NCBI GenBank assembly: GCA_007922225.1
Contig: ML679956.1
Coordinates: 70,362,111 to 70,426,110 of the forward strand
Length of the DNA stretch: 64,000 nt
Reading direction: 5' to 3'
From: Emydura subglobosa
Taxonomy: Eukaryota; Chordata; Testudines; Chelidae
Shown here piece after piece: positions 26,601 through 41,600 of the stretch; the first letter of the stretch is position 1; each line of letters starts with the position of its first letter. The position numbers and the translations under genes are program-made. The notes below the pieces were generated by a model that worked only from the letters and a program-made list of their open reading frames with translations, was not told where the DNA came from and made no database searches.

Positions 26601-29600
26601 CTCCTTCGGTGCCATTGAGGCTGCAGGCAGCAAAGGGGTCTGTGTGACTGTTATTTTGGTCGGTGCTGGCCTTTTTTTTGGCAGGCTTTTAGATGGCATT
26701 GAAGCCCTCTTTCTGCCTTGTCTGTCGGATGGTAGCGGTGAAGGGTCTCACCCAGTGTCTGAGGCAGGTCTCAGGGAATTCTCAATTAGAATTAATTTTA
26801 ACCTGAGTTCTCTGTCCTTCTTGGCCCATGCCTTGAGGTTCTTACAGTGGGAGCATTTTTGCATGAGATGCCCCTCACCGAGGCATCTAATACATTGGGC
26901 ATGTCCATCAGACACTGCATGGCATCTCTGCACGAAGTGCATCTTTTGAAGCCTGGGGAACCAGGCATGGTAACTGAATAACTACTATCTACACAAAAGA
27001 ATAGAGTAAAAGAGTTTAAAGAAAACAATTTTTTTTTTGTTTTTTGAAAGGGGTAAGGAAAGGAAGTAAGTAATTAAACTAATTAACTTAACTTATTTTC
27101 TAATCAAACTTTTCTGTCAGAACAAGCAGTTGAAAGGAACTGCTGCAGCTCTGTCTTGGACCATGGATGGTTGAGAAGGAACTGCGGGATTCAGGTTGCA
27201 TGTGCACGGCTCGCGGTGCCAACAGCACCACCAGAAAGGCCGCTCAGGCACGACTCGAGAAGATGATGCTGATGAAGATCTCCGATACGGACATGGGGGC
27301 ACGCCAGATACCTGAAGTGGAGCACCCACAGGGACACCACTCAGTGTAGTGTTATTCACTCTGTTTTATGTTTTGAGGAGCCACCTAGACTAGACAGAGC
27401 AGGTGTATGTGTAGCTAGGCCTTGCGTGTTTATAAGTATTTAAGAAACATGGGTGTTTGGGACTGAACTGCACCAGTATAGGTACTTCATATTATTTTTG
27501 GTGTGTAAATAGCAAAAGAAAAAAAACACCACCTTATTCGGTGTTTTGATAAACACAGTTTAAAATCTTGCCTTATAAAGTCATCCCTGCAGACCCTTAA
27601 CCATGTTCTTCTCCTCTGAATTCTGTCCAGTTTGTCAACAAGGAATGAAAGCAGTGTTCTAAGAACAGTTTCACCATAAAGAGAGGGACTATTACTTTCC
27701 TTGATCTACAGCAAGTTACATCTGTATATATAGTTCAAAAGTTCATTAGACATTGTGCTTGATACAGGGTCTGAGCCAAATCCCACCGAAAGCAATTGGA
27801 ATCTTTCCCTTGGCTTTGGATGGGCTTTGGATCACGCTTATGTTGCATTACAAGTTATACGTCATTTTTGTGCAATACCCTGCTTCATTCTCTTTTGAAA
27901 TTACTGCTTCCAAAATTACTACTTATCTTTGTTTTGGATTATTTTTTCCCAAATAACTCAGTTTGTATTTTCTAAGCTGAATTTCATTGTATTATTTGCC
28001 TATGTGTTTTAGGTTTCCTTCTTATTATTACTTTGTCAGCATTTGTGTTTCCAACAGTCCAGTTTATTTTCATATGCAAATTTAATTGACATGATGTTTT
28101 CCCTCATTTCCAAATCATTAGTGAACATGTTAAATAGCATCAGACCCAAAGCTAATCTCTGCAATATCGCCCAATTTATGAATTGTCCACAAGCAGCTTC
28201 CAGTTTTTGTAAATGTATTTGCTATTCAAAACCATTAGCTGAATGACTTAGAGCAGTGGTTCCCAACCTGTGGCCCACAGGCCAAAAGTGGCCTGCGGGC
28301 TCTTTCAAAGTGGCCTGCTGCTCTCCTTCTGCTGGCTGCAGAAGAGAGCCACTGCCTAAGGACCCAGGCAGAGCACGTTGCCGCGGGGCTACAAAATCAG
28401 TGCAGCTAAGGGGATGGGAGATCAGAACTCCCCTCCCGCTGGCTGTAGCAGGGAGCATGGCAAAACACTCCACCTGGTTCCATAGGCGCTGGAGTCAGAG
28501 GAAGGGGAGATCAGCATTCCCCACCCCCAGCTCCAGCAGAGAGCAAAGTGGTCTGCCTGAGTCCCTAAGTACTGGGGTCCCTACTGGAGTCAGAACAACG
28601 GGATCACTGATTTCCCATCCCCCTGGTTGCAGAAGGGAGCCACTGCCTAGGGACCCAGGTGGGGCACACCAGGCTACAGAATGTGTGTGGTTTCCCTGCT
28701 GCAGCCAAGGGGATGGGAGATCAGCGAAGAGGCAGTCTCCTCACTGAACACCTTCTGTCAGGCTGCAGTTGCGGGGGAGCTGCTGGCAGAAAGTGGTGGC
28801 CCTTCAGGGATCTAAAAATGATATCTGTGGCCCTTGAGCCAAAAAGTTTGGGAACCATTGACTTAGAGGAATAATTTTTGGTCTACAGACTGTTTGTGAG
28901 CAGTTTGTTGTGAGTATTCATATTCACTATTCAAAACTCAAATTATATTGGCTTCATGAGGCACATAAGTCCTTGGTTGAATGAAACATTTGCTATATCT
29001 GGTATAATTACTCCCATTTATGAATTCAATGTTTTATTTCTGCTAACATTTTCTATTTTTCACTTAAAGGTTCAACAAACCTTCCTGCCATTAAACTCAT
29101 CCTCCAGGATATTTGTTACAAAATGAAACAATCGAATGGATATCATATAAAATTAATAAATAAATTAGTTTTTAGTTTGACTCTATCCTTCTCTTTGACA
29201 ACCTTTGTATGCTGCTTTGGCCCCGATCCTGCAAACACCTTCATACATGCTTAACAGCAAGCAGGTGAGTAAGCTTTAAGGGAGCTACTCCCCTGCTTCA
29301 AATTAAACTCATGCATAAGTGCTTAGGGCAGGGGTTCCCAAACTTTTTGTCATCATGACCCCATTTTAATGAAGTATCTCTTTCCAGGACCCCAGACAGC
29401 CTGGAGGACACTATTTTGCTTTTTGCACAGTGTGACCTCACAAACCCCATACATGCAAGGTCATGCTGTGTGGAGCAAAATGGCATCCTCCACATACTAG
29501 GGACTGCTGTGACCCCGTCTGCTGATGACACGACCCCATTCAGGGTCACAACCCACAGTTTGGGAACCGCTGGCTTAGGGTCCTAGAATGTAAACTTTGC

Positions 29601-32600
29601 AGTGCCTACATCTGCCTTTGTGTGTATAAAGTATCTAGCACATTGTTAGCATGACCAGAATACAAATCAATAGTGAATAATCATAATATTCACTGGATTT
29701 TTGTGTGTGTGATCAGTGAATTTAGTTGTTATGGTGATCAGTGAACTTGTTTATGATTCTTCAGCAAGTTTTTAATCCATGTGATCTCATATCCTGCGGC
29801 ATTTAAATTAATATTCCAAATAGGTTTTTCATGCGTACTATATCAATTCCTTAGGAATTCCTTGTAATAACATTATTGATGACAGATTGTTGTAGATTTA
29901 TGTAATTCTTCTGGAATTTAGCATGCTATTTATAGCATGAACTAATTCAGCAGAAGCTGTATCCCCCGTATCTAAACAATTTCAGCTTGAAAACAGAAAA
30001 CTATTACAAACTAGATCCTCAGGTCCAGCCAAATTACTCTCAGCATAGGACCTGAGATGAGGAAGAAAAGGTAACTATCCTGGTGGAAGCCAGGGGCCAG
30101 TTCTACCCTGACTTAAATTAGAACAGTCTCTAATTTGTTCTAATCTGTGAACTGTTCTAATCTATGCCAGCAGCAATGGCCTCCAAGGAGGTGTTCTGCT
30201 GTCTGGAGATTACTGGAGTGCAACACACTCCTCCCACTCCTGATACTTGCACCAAGTAATGAGGGCAGGATGCAGTGGTGCAGACCTGGCTATGTCACTT
30301 CTGCAGGAGATAGGGATGCCTCTTTTCTGGGGAAATCCCCAGTTTCCCTGCTAGAGATCTACACAAAGGGATCTGACCAGAGCTAAAGATCTGGCTGTAC
30401 ATTTGTAATTCGTAGCCAAACAAGATGTATCAGTTCCCATTTAAAGCAGCATTGAAAGTAGAAATATTTCCAAATATATCAGACTAGTACATCAATCCAT
30501 TTACTTTGTGTAAAGATTGTATTATCTTTCTTGTTTTCAGCTATTCCAGTGTAAATATTTCCTTTTTAATAGCTTCAATGTTCATATATCATGGATTTTT
30601 CATGTACAATCTCATTTCCCTTGCCTATTCTGCAGCCAGTGTCTCCGCTACAGATATTTCATCTATATTACAATTAATATATTAATTTACAGCCTAAAGC
30701 ATAAGCATGGCACCACAAGGGCATCAGCTTCACTTGTATCTACACCAGGGCTAGTTTACAGAGCCTTTGTTAAAAGCCACAGTAATTTAGTACTAGCAGA
30801 TACAATGAATCTGCCTCATTCTGAATTTTTGGTCAAAATTCAGGAATAGAAGAGTGGGAGGAATCAGAAGCAATTGGCAAGGAAATAAAGGTGGGTTGCA
30901 GGGGAAGAGGGCTAGGTGGAATGATAGAAGGGGCCCTGAACTGTGAGAGTAAGAAAAAGTGTGGAGAAGTAGATGGCAAGAGAGATTATGGTAAAGAGGG
31001 GCTGTAGGTATCTAGAGGGTAGTTATAATGAGAGAGGTAGCAGGAATGGGGAGCAGGACAAAATCAGGAGCAGGGTAGCTGGGGCAGTGAGGAACAGTAA
31101 GGAAGAGGCAGCTGGACAAGGTTAGTAAGTGAAGGAAGACTCTGGATGGCAGATGCAGAGCTGCAGCAGATAACTGAGGTCACAAGGTGGATGGCTACAA
31201 CAGAGAAAGGGAACACTGAGAGGAAGCTCAGCCACTCAAACTGTAACTACTAATTGCTGGCGGAGGGGCAGAAGGGAGGAGCCTTTGTGTCTTGTGAGCC
31301 AGCTGGAAAGAGGAAAGAGCATGTCAGATGATGAGAGTGGCCTTGTGGGAAGGGATCTGAGTAGTTGGTCTTTCTAAAATCAGTTAGTTCTCCAGGAATA
31401 TTGGTCCTTTATAGTCAAAAGGAATCATAACTCAGGAGGAAATGAATCTAACTCGGAACTGACTTTCATGACATATTATACCCTGTTACATCTACTACAG
31501 ACAGTTCAGGGAGACTACCATTTGCTTTGAGTAATAACTAATATAAAGTAGGGGTTTGGAGGAAATGTCAATAAATTTATATTTTTCTCTAGTGAAAACC
31601 TCGACATTCTTAGTTTTGGCTAGGAGCCAGCTGTGAAAATTTAAATGAACATTGAGCACAAATATTGGCATGAAGAAAACTTGTAAAGCCATAGAACAAT
31701 TTAAAGTTGGCTTCTGGACTTACCATCCTACAGAAATTCAGCTGAATTCTAACAAGTTCTCTCTGCCTGTTTCACATCCGTTTTGGCTATTTCAGAGATT
31801 GATGGATGAAAAGTGCTATGGAACTACTCAGAAATTATATTATTATTAAATATTCTGCAAGTAGACAGAGTGCCTTTGTGTTGAGTGCCTGAGTGTCTCA
31901 ACATTAACTGGAACAGACTATTTTGGATTGTTCTTCTCACTTCCTAGTCATAGTGAAATTAACAGATCCTTACTTTCTGAAAAACAGTTATCAGGTTCTT
32001 TTAAGTCTTCTGCCAGCTCAGAGATCTGTTTCAAAAGTTCTTCTGAATTTGTCAAATCCACTGTGCTGCCTTCAGAACAGCTGATGTCATCAAGCTGCTA
32101 CATAAGAGAAGACAATGTATCAATTTTTGCTTAATGCAGTCACTGTGCTTAAAAATAAACTAAGTACCTACATTGGTGAATAGTTCTAATTTAGGAAAAT
32201 ATTCAAAAATTAAAGCTTAGTTGGGTACTGAAACTTATAAATAACATGGAAATTTTGCAATGTGGTTTCTGCTTTACAAGTATATCATCCATATAAATTC
32301 ACAAAGAAGCAAAGCTACATTTAAAGGTACCAGATTAATCACTCTAATAAAACTCGCAAATGGTAATGATTCCAACTTTTCTTGAATTAAGTGCACATAG
32401 TTCTTAAACATGGACCGACTTTAAAACATTGCACTAGTTAGGGCTGAAAACACTTAAAACCAGAGCACCCCACTTTGGGAGAAAGAGAAAGAGAGAGAGA
32501 TGAAAATATAGTTTCATCAGAGTCTCATTTGAAATGAAAGTACTGTAAAATGCCCTTGATAATTTGCATGAAGTAGAACATGTAATCTCATAAAATATAA

Positions 32601-35600
32601 TGTATTCTCCACTGGCATAAACTTCTTTCTATTCCAACATATTTCACACTTCTCAGCACTAAAGGTGTGTGAATAATTCATAACAAATTATTTATTCAAT
32701 TCTGCCTCTTTTCCTGTTTCCAAATTGCTGATGAGCAATTTGTGATTTTCTTGAATATGTTCCTTATTCAAAATTATTCTCCAAAGACTTCTGTAAATAA
32801 TCATAGGATTTTAGTTTTTTTGTAGGCAATTCATTTAAAATATTCAGTATTTAAAATCTGAGCTGTTTTGATTGGACACACAGACAATATTGTATGTTTC
32901 CACTCCCTGATTGGAGAAGTATATAACCCTTAGACACAATATTTCAATATCCAACTTTACATATACAAAATTCACTTACTGGGTTCCAAACTGTATAGAA
33001 AAAAAACACTGGACATACCAGAATGGTCCCAGAAACCATTTTCTGGGAGAAAACATTTTTTGTTAATTCAGATGTCAAGAGATGTAAAATAGGCAATGTT
33101 AATTTTATAGGTAATCTTTCTGAATCAAAGGCAATTCAGAACCCAGTTTCTTTTCCTAATAACATTTTTAATCAATACTTACAAACACAGCATTGTGCCA
33201 TTTCCATTCACAGAGATCGACTACTCCACCCTTAAGCAATGAGACAGAATACTTCAAGCTAAATATAACTGATGTAACTAAATTTGTCAGTCGTTATGAT
33301 GCAAGATTAATCAAAAATAGAACTATGATGAACACCTGTATGGCTAAGATATCTGAGGCCTCCCAAATACTTGATGAAAGAGCTCTTGTGCTTTAAACAC
33401 AAAATAGATTAATAAAGATAACATTTAATGTATAACATTATATTTAGAGTCATTATCTTTATTGGATTCTAAAAAACTGAAACAGAAACATATAGAGATT
33501 GGCCAATGTTGGTGATTTTATGTTAGGGAAGAACACTGTGTTACCTCTTTTTGTCCTTGTGATGATTCAGCCTTCCATTGTTTACATATGTTAAACTCAC
33601 TTAAGTCTTCAGAGAAAATGTCAGATCCTTTACTCCAAACTCCTGGGCTTTTACATTGCTCTCCCCCCTGTCTCAAGTGGTTTTCCTGCTGAAGATAATC
33701 TTAGATGGTTTATTTTATTTTCTCTTTTCTTTTTTGTGTCAGAGGGATGGCACACTTAATTTTAAAGTAGAACACGCCAAATGGAACACAAAATACCTTG
33801 AACTGCTCACTTATAGTCTTGATCTTTATGGAAAGAAACAAAGTGGGAAAAGTTTTCCTTTGTTACCTAAAATAAATTAAGGAGTTTATGGTTCAGCCAG
33901 ATGGTCAATGGCCTGATCCAAAGACAACTGAAGTCAATGGGAATCTTTGCATCAAGTGAAGAGCTCAGTATAACTATGTAGCAGCATTCATGACCAGCAG
34001 GGGAGATTTTAGAGCCACAGGCAGCCATGACTCCTGCAATACTTCCCACGGATACCCAGGATTCTGAGGCACTTTGCTACCACATGCCCTTAGCAAAGGG
34101 AAATCTTGTCAGTGCCTGCTGTGGGTCACCTCCCCAACCTCACCGGGCACAGGCAACACAAGACATGTCCTCTACACCTACACAGGCACCATACTTTCTC
34201 TCTAGCTTAGAAATAGGCATCTGCCAAACCCCGCATCCTCTCGCTGTCTCCCTGGAATGTCCAGCCCCTGGTCCACTGGACACTCACTGTATTCATAGAA
34301 ATTCACCAGTTATACCTCAGATCTCTGCTCCATTTAACACTCAGCACTTAGATACATTTATAGTGAAAACAGGTAAAAGTTTATTCAATAAACTGTAGGG
34401 CTTCCAGTGATAGCAAGTTACAGTATTGGAAACAAATGGTTATATATCAAATAAAATTATTACCTGCATTCTAGAACCTAGACTTACTGTATTAGATACT
34501 TTCATGTTTTATAAAGCAATGCTCATCCAAAATCCTTCAAGCACTTTACTGCCAGACCTGGCTGTGATCTTCTGTTCATGAGACAAGTCATATTATCAGC
34601 TTGCCTCCTAGGTGAAAGATGCAGGGTACACCTCCAAATATACCCCACCATCCATTGTTTTTACTCATAAACAGGATTCCCTCCTACTGTTTATTTTTCC
34701 CCTGTAAATTCTGTTTTTGAAGATTTTGCAATCTTTTCATTAACATTTGACTCAATATACAAACAGGCACCCATTGTGAGACATACAATGCCTAATACAC
34801 ACATGATCAGACAGAGAAATAAACCCTAATACTTGCTGCTTGAAAGGAACATTCCTGAGGTATGTCACCTCTGGGTTACCTGCCTTGAGAATCTAATTTT
34901 CAGTATAGACACACATCTTTTTAAATATTATCAGTACACACATTTTACAGTGATTATGATGTCCAGAGACCTCACATGCCACCGTTTAGTGAATTATTAT
35001 GCATATAATTGACCCAGGGGATCCCTGTAAAACTATATGAACCCTCACGTCATGTGCCGGTTGGCATCCAGAGGTCCCTATGGATCACAATTCCATAGTT
35101 AAAAGGGAGCTGCAAAAATTCAGACAAACATAAAAATGTGATTCTCTGAACTATAATATAGGTTTGAAAGAGCCAGTCCATTCTTAACCCACCTATATTT
35201 TTGCTGAGGTGGCAGAACAGAAAGAGAGGTCTCCTTGTTAAGAATTCACAGCTTGAGCTGTTGACACTATTTCCACTCCACCAGGTTACTGATGCTAAAT
35301 ATAGGCTACGGCTACAAAAATTCGCCGCCATCAGATCAATTTCTCTGGATCGATTGAGCAGTCAGTGCAGACCCTCTCAGCTGATCCAGAAATCGATGTA
35401 CTAAGACCACCAATACAAGTAGCATAGCACTGCGTCGATGGGAACAGCGCAGTGAAGATGGAGCGCAGAAGAAAAGTTCAGCAGTCAACGGGAGTTACAT
35501 ACGTTTTTTGCATACTTTTCGTAATTCCCATCGACTGCCACCAAATCTCGCAGGTAAGTGCAGACAGGGAGTTAGATTAATAGATTTCAAGGTCAGAAGG

Positions 35601-38600
35601 GACCACTGTGATCAGCTAGTATAAACTCATCCATAACTCAGGCCATTGAATTTCACCAAGTAATTCCTGTATCAAGCCCAACAACCTGTGATCTGTATTA
35701 GAGAAAAACATGCAATCTTGATTTAAAGTTTCCAAAGGATGGAGAATTTACCCAACCTCTTGGTAAGTTCTTCTAATGGTTAACCACCCTCACTTTTAAA
35801 AAATCTAAACCTTATTTTCAATTGGAACTTTTTAAACTTCAACTTTCTGCAGCTGGATAATCCTTTGCCTCTGTCTTCTAAAATAAAAAAAACCGTTAGT
35901 ATCAAACATATTCTCCCTGTATAGGCTTCTTACCTGTTTACTGTACTCAGTGTCTGAGAATATGCTCGGCTTATTATCATCTTCATAATCCTCACTGTCA
36001 GAATCTGCTTCAGCAATAGGGACACAGACAAGTGTGGTAGGGTTGGTAATAATATCTTCAAGATTGCTAACTGGGCATTTGTCCCCATTTTCCTCAGTCC
36101 CATTGTTACCATGATTCTCTTTAAAATTCTTCCCTTCTTTCCCAGTCTCCACACAGATGCTCTTGGCAGCCAATTTCATTTTCTTTTTGGCGGCTTTTTT
36201 GGGATGCCTGAACTGTCCACAACAATAATCCCATGTTGCATGTTTCACCAGGTGAAGTCCCCTGTGGATCCGAGCAAACGCAATCCGAAGATTGTTCATC
36301 TCTCCATCATCTTCTGCCGCTTGAAGATTGTCAGCACTGAAGGAGTTCAGCAGTAGTGCAATGAACAGATTGAGAACCTGAAAATAATTTAAATTAAGAA
36401 AATCAATGGCAATATAATTTTGACATGTAAATAGTGTACTAGCAGATTACAATGACTTTCTAAACGATTTGTTTTCAATGCACCAGTCTTAACAAGACAA
36501 AATGAAAGTATTGTTTAGCAAATTATTTTTCGTGCACCATATATGGCTCTCACAAAGGCATAAGTTTCCAAGATCCTCCAAAAAAAAAGGTATGTTTTGT
36601 GTAGCATAAAATTATGACCTTTTCACCAATCCAGGGCTGTGTATAAAAGTCACACAATATCACTGAAACACAAACAAAATTATTTAAAAAAATTGGTGTA
36701 TCACAGTATTCCATCAATCCCCACAAGGAGCAGACAAATACCTATTTCTATATTCATTTTAAGATAAAAGAGAATGAAATGGTTACTTACCTTACAGTAA
36801 ATGTGGTTCTTTGAGATGTGTTGTCTTTTTACATTCCATGAATGTGTGTATATACCCTGTGCACTCACACCTGGATTCTTCGGGCCAGCAGTGTCCACTG
36901 AGGACTTCAACTGTGCTCTGAGTGTTCTCATGCATCCAACTGAGGGCATAAAGTGTGAGGCGACCTCAACTGCCCCTCAATTACTTCACTGATACATAAT
37001 CTGAATGCTATAAGACTTTGTTGTATCAAGGAAGATGAGTGGGCCATGGACTGTATACAGACAACACATCTCAAAGAAATAGTTACTGTAAAATAAGTAA
37101 CCATCCCTCTTTGAGTGCTTGTCCATATACATTCCAGTTGCCATTCAGCAATCAGTAATTTAAATTCTTCTCTGCAGTTCTGCATGATTTTTTCAGTAAA
37201 TTTTAACATTATCATAATCATAATTCAAATACTTGTATTTTGCCAATAAAACTTTGTAGCTGGTAATTCTCAAAAACCTTGCAGATGAGTAAATTTAACA
37301 CCCAAACAGATCTAACTTTTTGGACTCCTTGTCCTGTGGTGTTGATTTTGGAGGAGCCTGATGTTTTGATCTTTTGTGAACTGCAGATATTACGAGAGAT
37401 ACCAGAGTTGGATGTGTATAAAACTGCTCAAACCCAAAATACAGAACATGGTATTGACATTCTGCATGTTTACATTTAGGGGCTATCGTGCTGGTATCTT
37501 CAAGAGCAATATCTAGGAGGCCTTGATTAATAGCATCACTAGATGACCTGGCTTAGTGGTGTGCAAAATATCCAGGAGTTTGTGTGACCTCTCCTGGACC
37601 ACTTCTATAATTCTCTCTAGCATGTCTTCCATCCTCCTGAGAAGTGCTTGAAAGGATTTGTAGTTATCTAGTTGGTAGGATAACACTGATGGGAAGACAA
37701 ACTCACGCTGCAGAAAAGGACCTGGGAGTAACAGTGGATAAGAAGCTGGATATGAGTCAGCAGTGTGCCCTGGTTGCCAAGAAGGCTAATAGCATATTGG
37801 GCTGCATTAGTAGGAGCATTGCCAGCAGATCGCGGAAAGTGATCACTCCCCTCTATTCGACATTGGTGAGGCCGCGTTTGGAGTATTGTGTCCAGTTTTG
37901 GGCCCCCCACTACAAAAAGGATGTGGACAAGTTGGAGAGAGTCCAGCGGAGGGCAACAAAAATGATTAGGGGGCTGGAGCACAAGACTTATGAGGAGAGG
38001 CTGAGGGAACTAGGCTTGTTTAGTCTGCAGAAGAGAAGAATGAGGGGGGATTTGATAGCAGCCTTTAACTACCTGAAAGGGGGTTCCAGGGAGGATGGAG
38101 CTAGGCTATTCTCAGTGGTGGCAGATGACAGAACAAGGAGCAATCGTCTCAAGTTGCAGTGGGGGAGGTCTAGATTGGACATTAGGAAAAAGTTTTTCAC
38201 TAGGAGGGTGGTGAAGCACTGGAATGGGTTACCTAGGGAGGTGGTGGAATCTCCATCTTTAGAGGTTTTTAAGCTGTGGCTTGACAAAACGCTCACTTGG
38301 ATTATTTAGTTTAGGTTAGTCCTGCTGTGAGCAGGGGGTTGGACTAGATGACCTCCTGAGGTCCCTTCCAACTCTATGATTCTATGATTCTATGATGAGA
38401 ACATGGGATCTGGAAAATTGTGATCCTCTGATTGTAGCTCTTCCTCAGAGTCTTGATACAGAAGCTCATCAGTTGGGCAGATTCTCGAATAAATCTTGGT
38501 GCTACTCTGTATTTGTGGAGGTGGAGATTTACGTCTCAATCTTGTTGCAGAAGCTGATCTCCCTGCAGAGTGAACACTCCATGGAGTCAAGTAGGGCCAG

Positions 38601-41600
38601 CGGTGCTGATAATCATAAGAAGCTGCAGACCATGGAGGTGGATAGCACAGATTTAGGTCCCTGTGTCTTCTACCACTAGAGTAATGGTAGTGAATCCTAG
38701 AATCTGTTCCAGAGGTATATGCTATAGACCTTAGCCGAGGGAATGAGAGAGAAAAGGCTCTCTTCCTCCTCAGCATCTGATGATAGTAAAGGAGGACTGT
38801 TTCTTAAGAAGTGGAACTGATGAGGCAGAGGTGGGAAGCATATGTTTAGTGTTACTTACTGTCAGTGCTTGAGAGGGCACTTTAAGTGACAACTGGGAGT
38901 GGTGAGTCTGGTATCATCAAGACATATAGCTCTCCCAGTATCATATAACTCCTCGGTACTGAAAACTGACAACCATTGAGTAGGACGTGAGAATGGATGA
39001 TCAAAGCAATTTACCATTAGGCCTCAAGTACACAGCTTTTATCTACCTCCCCCATTGTTCTCTATGCACTGTATATGTATATGATGCCTCTATGTTACCT
39101 ATTTGCTGTATCATTTATACCTACTGCATCTGAAGAAGTGAGCTGAGACTCACAAAAGCTTATGCCTGCTGAAATTAAATTTGTTAGTCTTTAAAGTGCC
39201 ACAGAACTCTCATTGTTTTTGCTGTATACAGACTAACACGGCTACCCCCTTGAATTCAACAGGTGTCTTTCCATTGATTTCAGTGGGCTTTGGATCAGAT
39301 TTTAGAGAAATCTGAGCAAATCCAGAGAACAGAGAATTTAAATTCCTTTAAAGTCATTTGGTAAGCCCTGAACTGCAGCTCTGGCAGAATGTTTTGAGTT
39401 AAAATCCTGGTGCAGATCTGGTGCTGCCAATATTTTAAGAGGAAGCTCCCACAAACATTTTCTTCCTTGATCTTGCATATATCTCATGTCCAGGCATATG
39501 TGTGCGGGGCTAAGAGAGAAGGGGTAATTGACTGGTCGATCTATTCATTTGGACAAATGTGTTTTTTTCATAACCAGGCATTCATCCTGTGGGCCAAAGG
39601 ATGTTATTATCCTCATTTTACAGATGGGGAAATTGAGGTGCAGAGATGGAGTAACTTTGTCAAGTTCGCACAGTGAGAAAATGGGAGAGTTAAGAACAGA
39701 ACCCAAAAGTCCTGTCTTCTAGTCCTATCTGCTCTAACCACATGTTCTTGTGAAACATCACTTCTAAAATGGTTAAGAAGACAGGAACAATTTGGAAAAT
39801 CAGGAGACACTCAACCTGTGGGAGTGGGAGAGGACAATCACCTTCCCTCTGCTAGGTCTGGTGGTTACCTAGTGAAACTGTATGAGATTTTGACCTCAAA
39901 GTGAACTGTCCCCAACAGTGCCTCCCCAGTAAATATATTCAGCAATGGGAGGATGGAGACTTTAGAAGACCAGACTGAGAAACTTCCCCAAGGGCAGGAC
40001 AGAGGCAGCAAGGAATAGAAGAGAATTCCTTGGGGAAACATGTCCACCAGATCCTGACATCTTTGGGGGGAACCTTTCCTGCAGTGTCAGACTGCAAAGA
40101 TAAGAGGTTGTGGAAGGTGAGATGCTATTCACTAGGAAGGGACAAAGAGCGTGATTAGTTTATGATGTTAGTGAATTCCCAGGTGACCTTTTGTAAGTTA
40201 AAAGTGCTATGTATATAGGGACTGATTTTTTAAAATTCTGCACTCTGAAGACCATGACAACTTAAAATTTCACAGCGGCTCCAGGGATCCTTTTACTCTA
40301 CAGCAATGGTCCCCAAACTGTGGGGTGTGCCCCCCCACAGAACCATGGAGAAATGTTCGGTGGCATGGGACAGGACCTGGGCCAGCCACCATGGGGGGCA
40401 GACAGGGAGCGCCACTCAGCCCCGCTCTGCTCCCAGTTCTGACCCCAGCCTTGGCCCCCAGATCCCAGCCCCATTCCTGGCTGTGGCTCCCTGCCTGTGG
40501 CTGGGGTAAGAGGAGGCGCACACCAAAAAACCACAACCACAGGTCCATGCCACTGAAGTTATAGCAGAATCTCTGTGATCAGTAAGGGACCAATGATGCA
40601 CAGATGAGCACTTCTTGATTTCATTCAGTAAATACACATCAGCCTGTTCATTATAGTAGTGCCCATCTATAGCACCTTTCATCTAAGGATCTCAAAGCAC
40701 TTGAAACACATTAATTCATCTTCCAACATCCCAGTGAGCTGTAGGGACAGTAAATATCATTCCCATTTTACCGTTAGGGAAACCAAGGGAGAAAGAGATT
40801 AGGTGACACTGGGCAAGATACAATGTGAATCAGTGATACGGCTAGAAATAGAATCCAAATTTCCTGTCTCCTTGGCTTCTATAACCATTAGATCACAATC
40901 ACAAGATGCATTGGGTAGGGTGGTGGCAGTGGGATAGGGATTAGGAGTAGCAGGGTATGCTGGGGGACAGATTGGGGATACAATGGGAGGGTTCAGTGTT
41001 TTGTGCAGCAAAAAGGGAACACCCATAACTGGAACATCTGGGGATGCAGCAGGTCTAGTTTAGTTTAATATCACTAGCTTTCTCTATGTGAATATTCATT
41101 TCACATCAAGCTAGGGTGTAAATTTGTTCCACATTAGCCTGCTGCTCATTAAATGTGTGGACCATGTAACTGTCCACTAAATGTGTGGTCCTTGTGGACC
41201 ACGTGACTGCGCACTAAAAGTTCCATAGTGAGCTTTGATCAATCTGGTTTGAAATGGACTAAATTTTCTTGTGGACAAGTCCATTGACTCTACTACTGGG
41301 ACTTTCCTCAAACTCTCCCCTGACAAAATGCCCGTTCTGGGTGAAACTTTGATTCAGGAAACCCAGTGGCAGAAAAATAGCAACAAGACTCAGGGGAAAA
41401 CCCTCTCTCAAAGTGGTTGGCAGATTCAGGCCAGCTAGTCTCCAAGGGTGGTTGTCCCATTTTCCAGCTACCTCACTGTATGTGGGCTGTTCAGCTCCTT
41501 TGTGATCAGATCAAGTTATTTGGCGTCTATGATCATTTATGATACTTCTCACTGGAAGAGACAGTTATCCCTAGATGGTTACCTCGTCTCCTGCCACACA

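Larger units (their letters stand above)
17545..27355 (-). mobile_element. DIRS retrotransposon copy 3, most complete, with nested hAT and LTR
   Basis: Minus-strand element. The 5' inverted terminal repeat is at 27,119-27,355, gag at 27,010-24,560, RT at 24,526-23,640, RNase H and the DIRS-specific region at 23,640-22,496, the recombinase at 18,960-17,880, and the 3' terminal repeat with complementary region at 17,545-17,890. Removing the hAT (18,994-22,487) and the LTR (25,104 to about 25,560) leaves about 5.9 kb, a normal DIRS length. Reading frames are broken in several places. It lies in the intron between the linker exon 31,974-32,094 and the DIII S1 exon. Confidence 0.88.

Noticed and set aside
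33545..33642. Shorter version of exon 18 using the acceptor at agcccag
   Set aside because: Its phase (1) does not fit the phase-0 end of exon 17. The acceptor at 33,689 restores both phase and similarity (QEN/QES).
38069..38296. Minus-strand frame over the CR1
   Set aside because: Antisense shadow of the CR1 polyprotein.
40304..40600. Right end for the hAT fragment at 40.3 kb (agggaccaatg near 40,586)
   Set aside because: The inverted match is too short and no 8-bp duplication brackets it.
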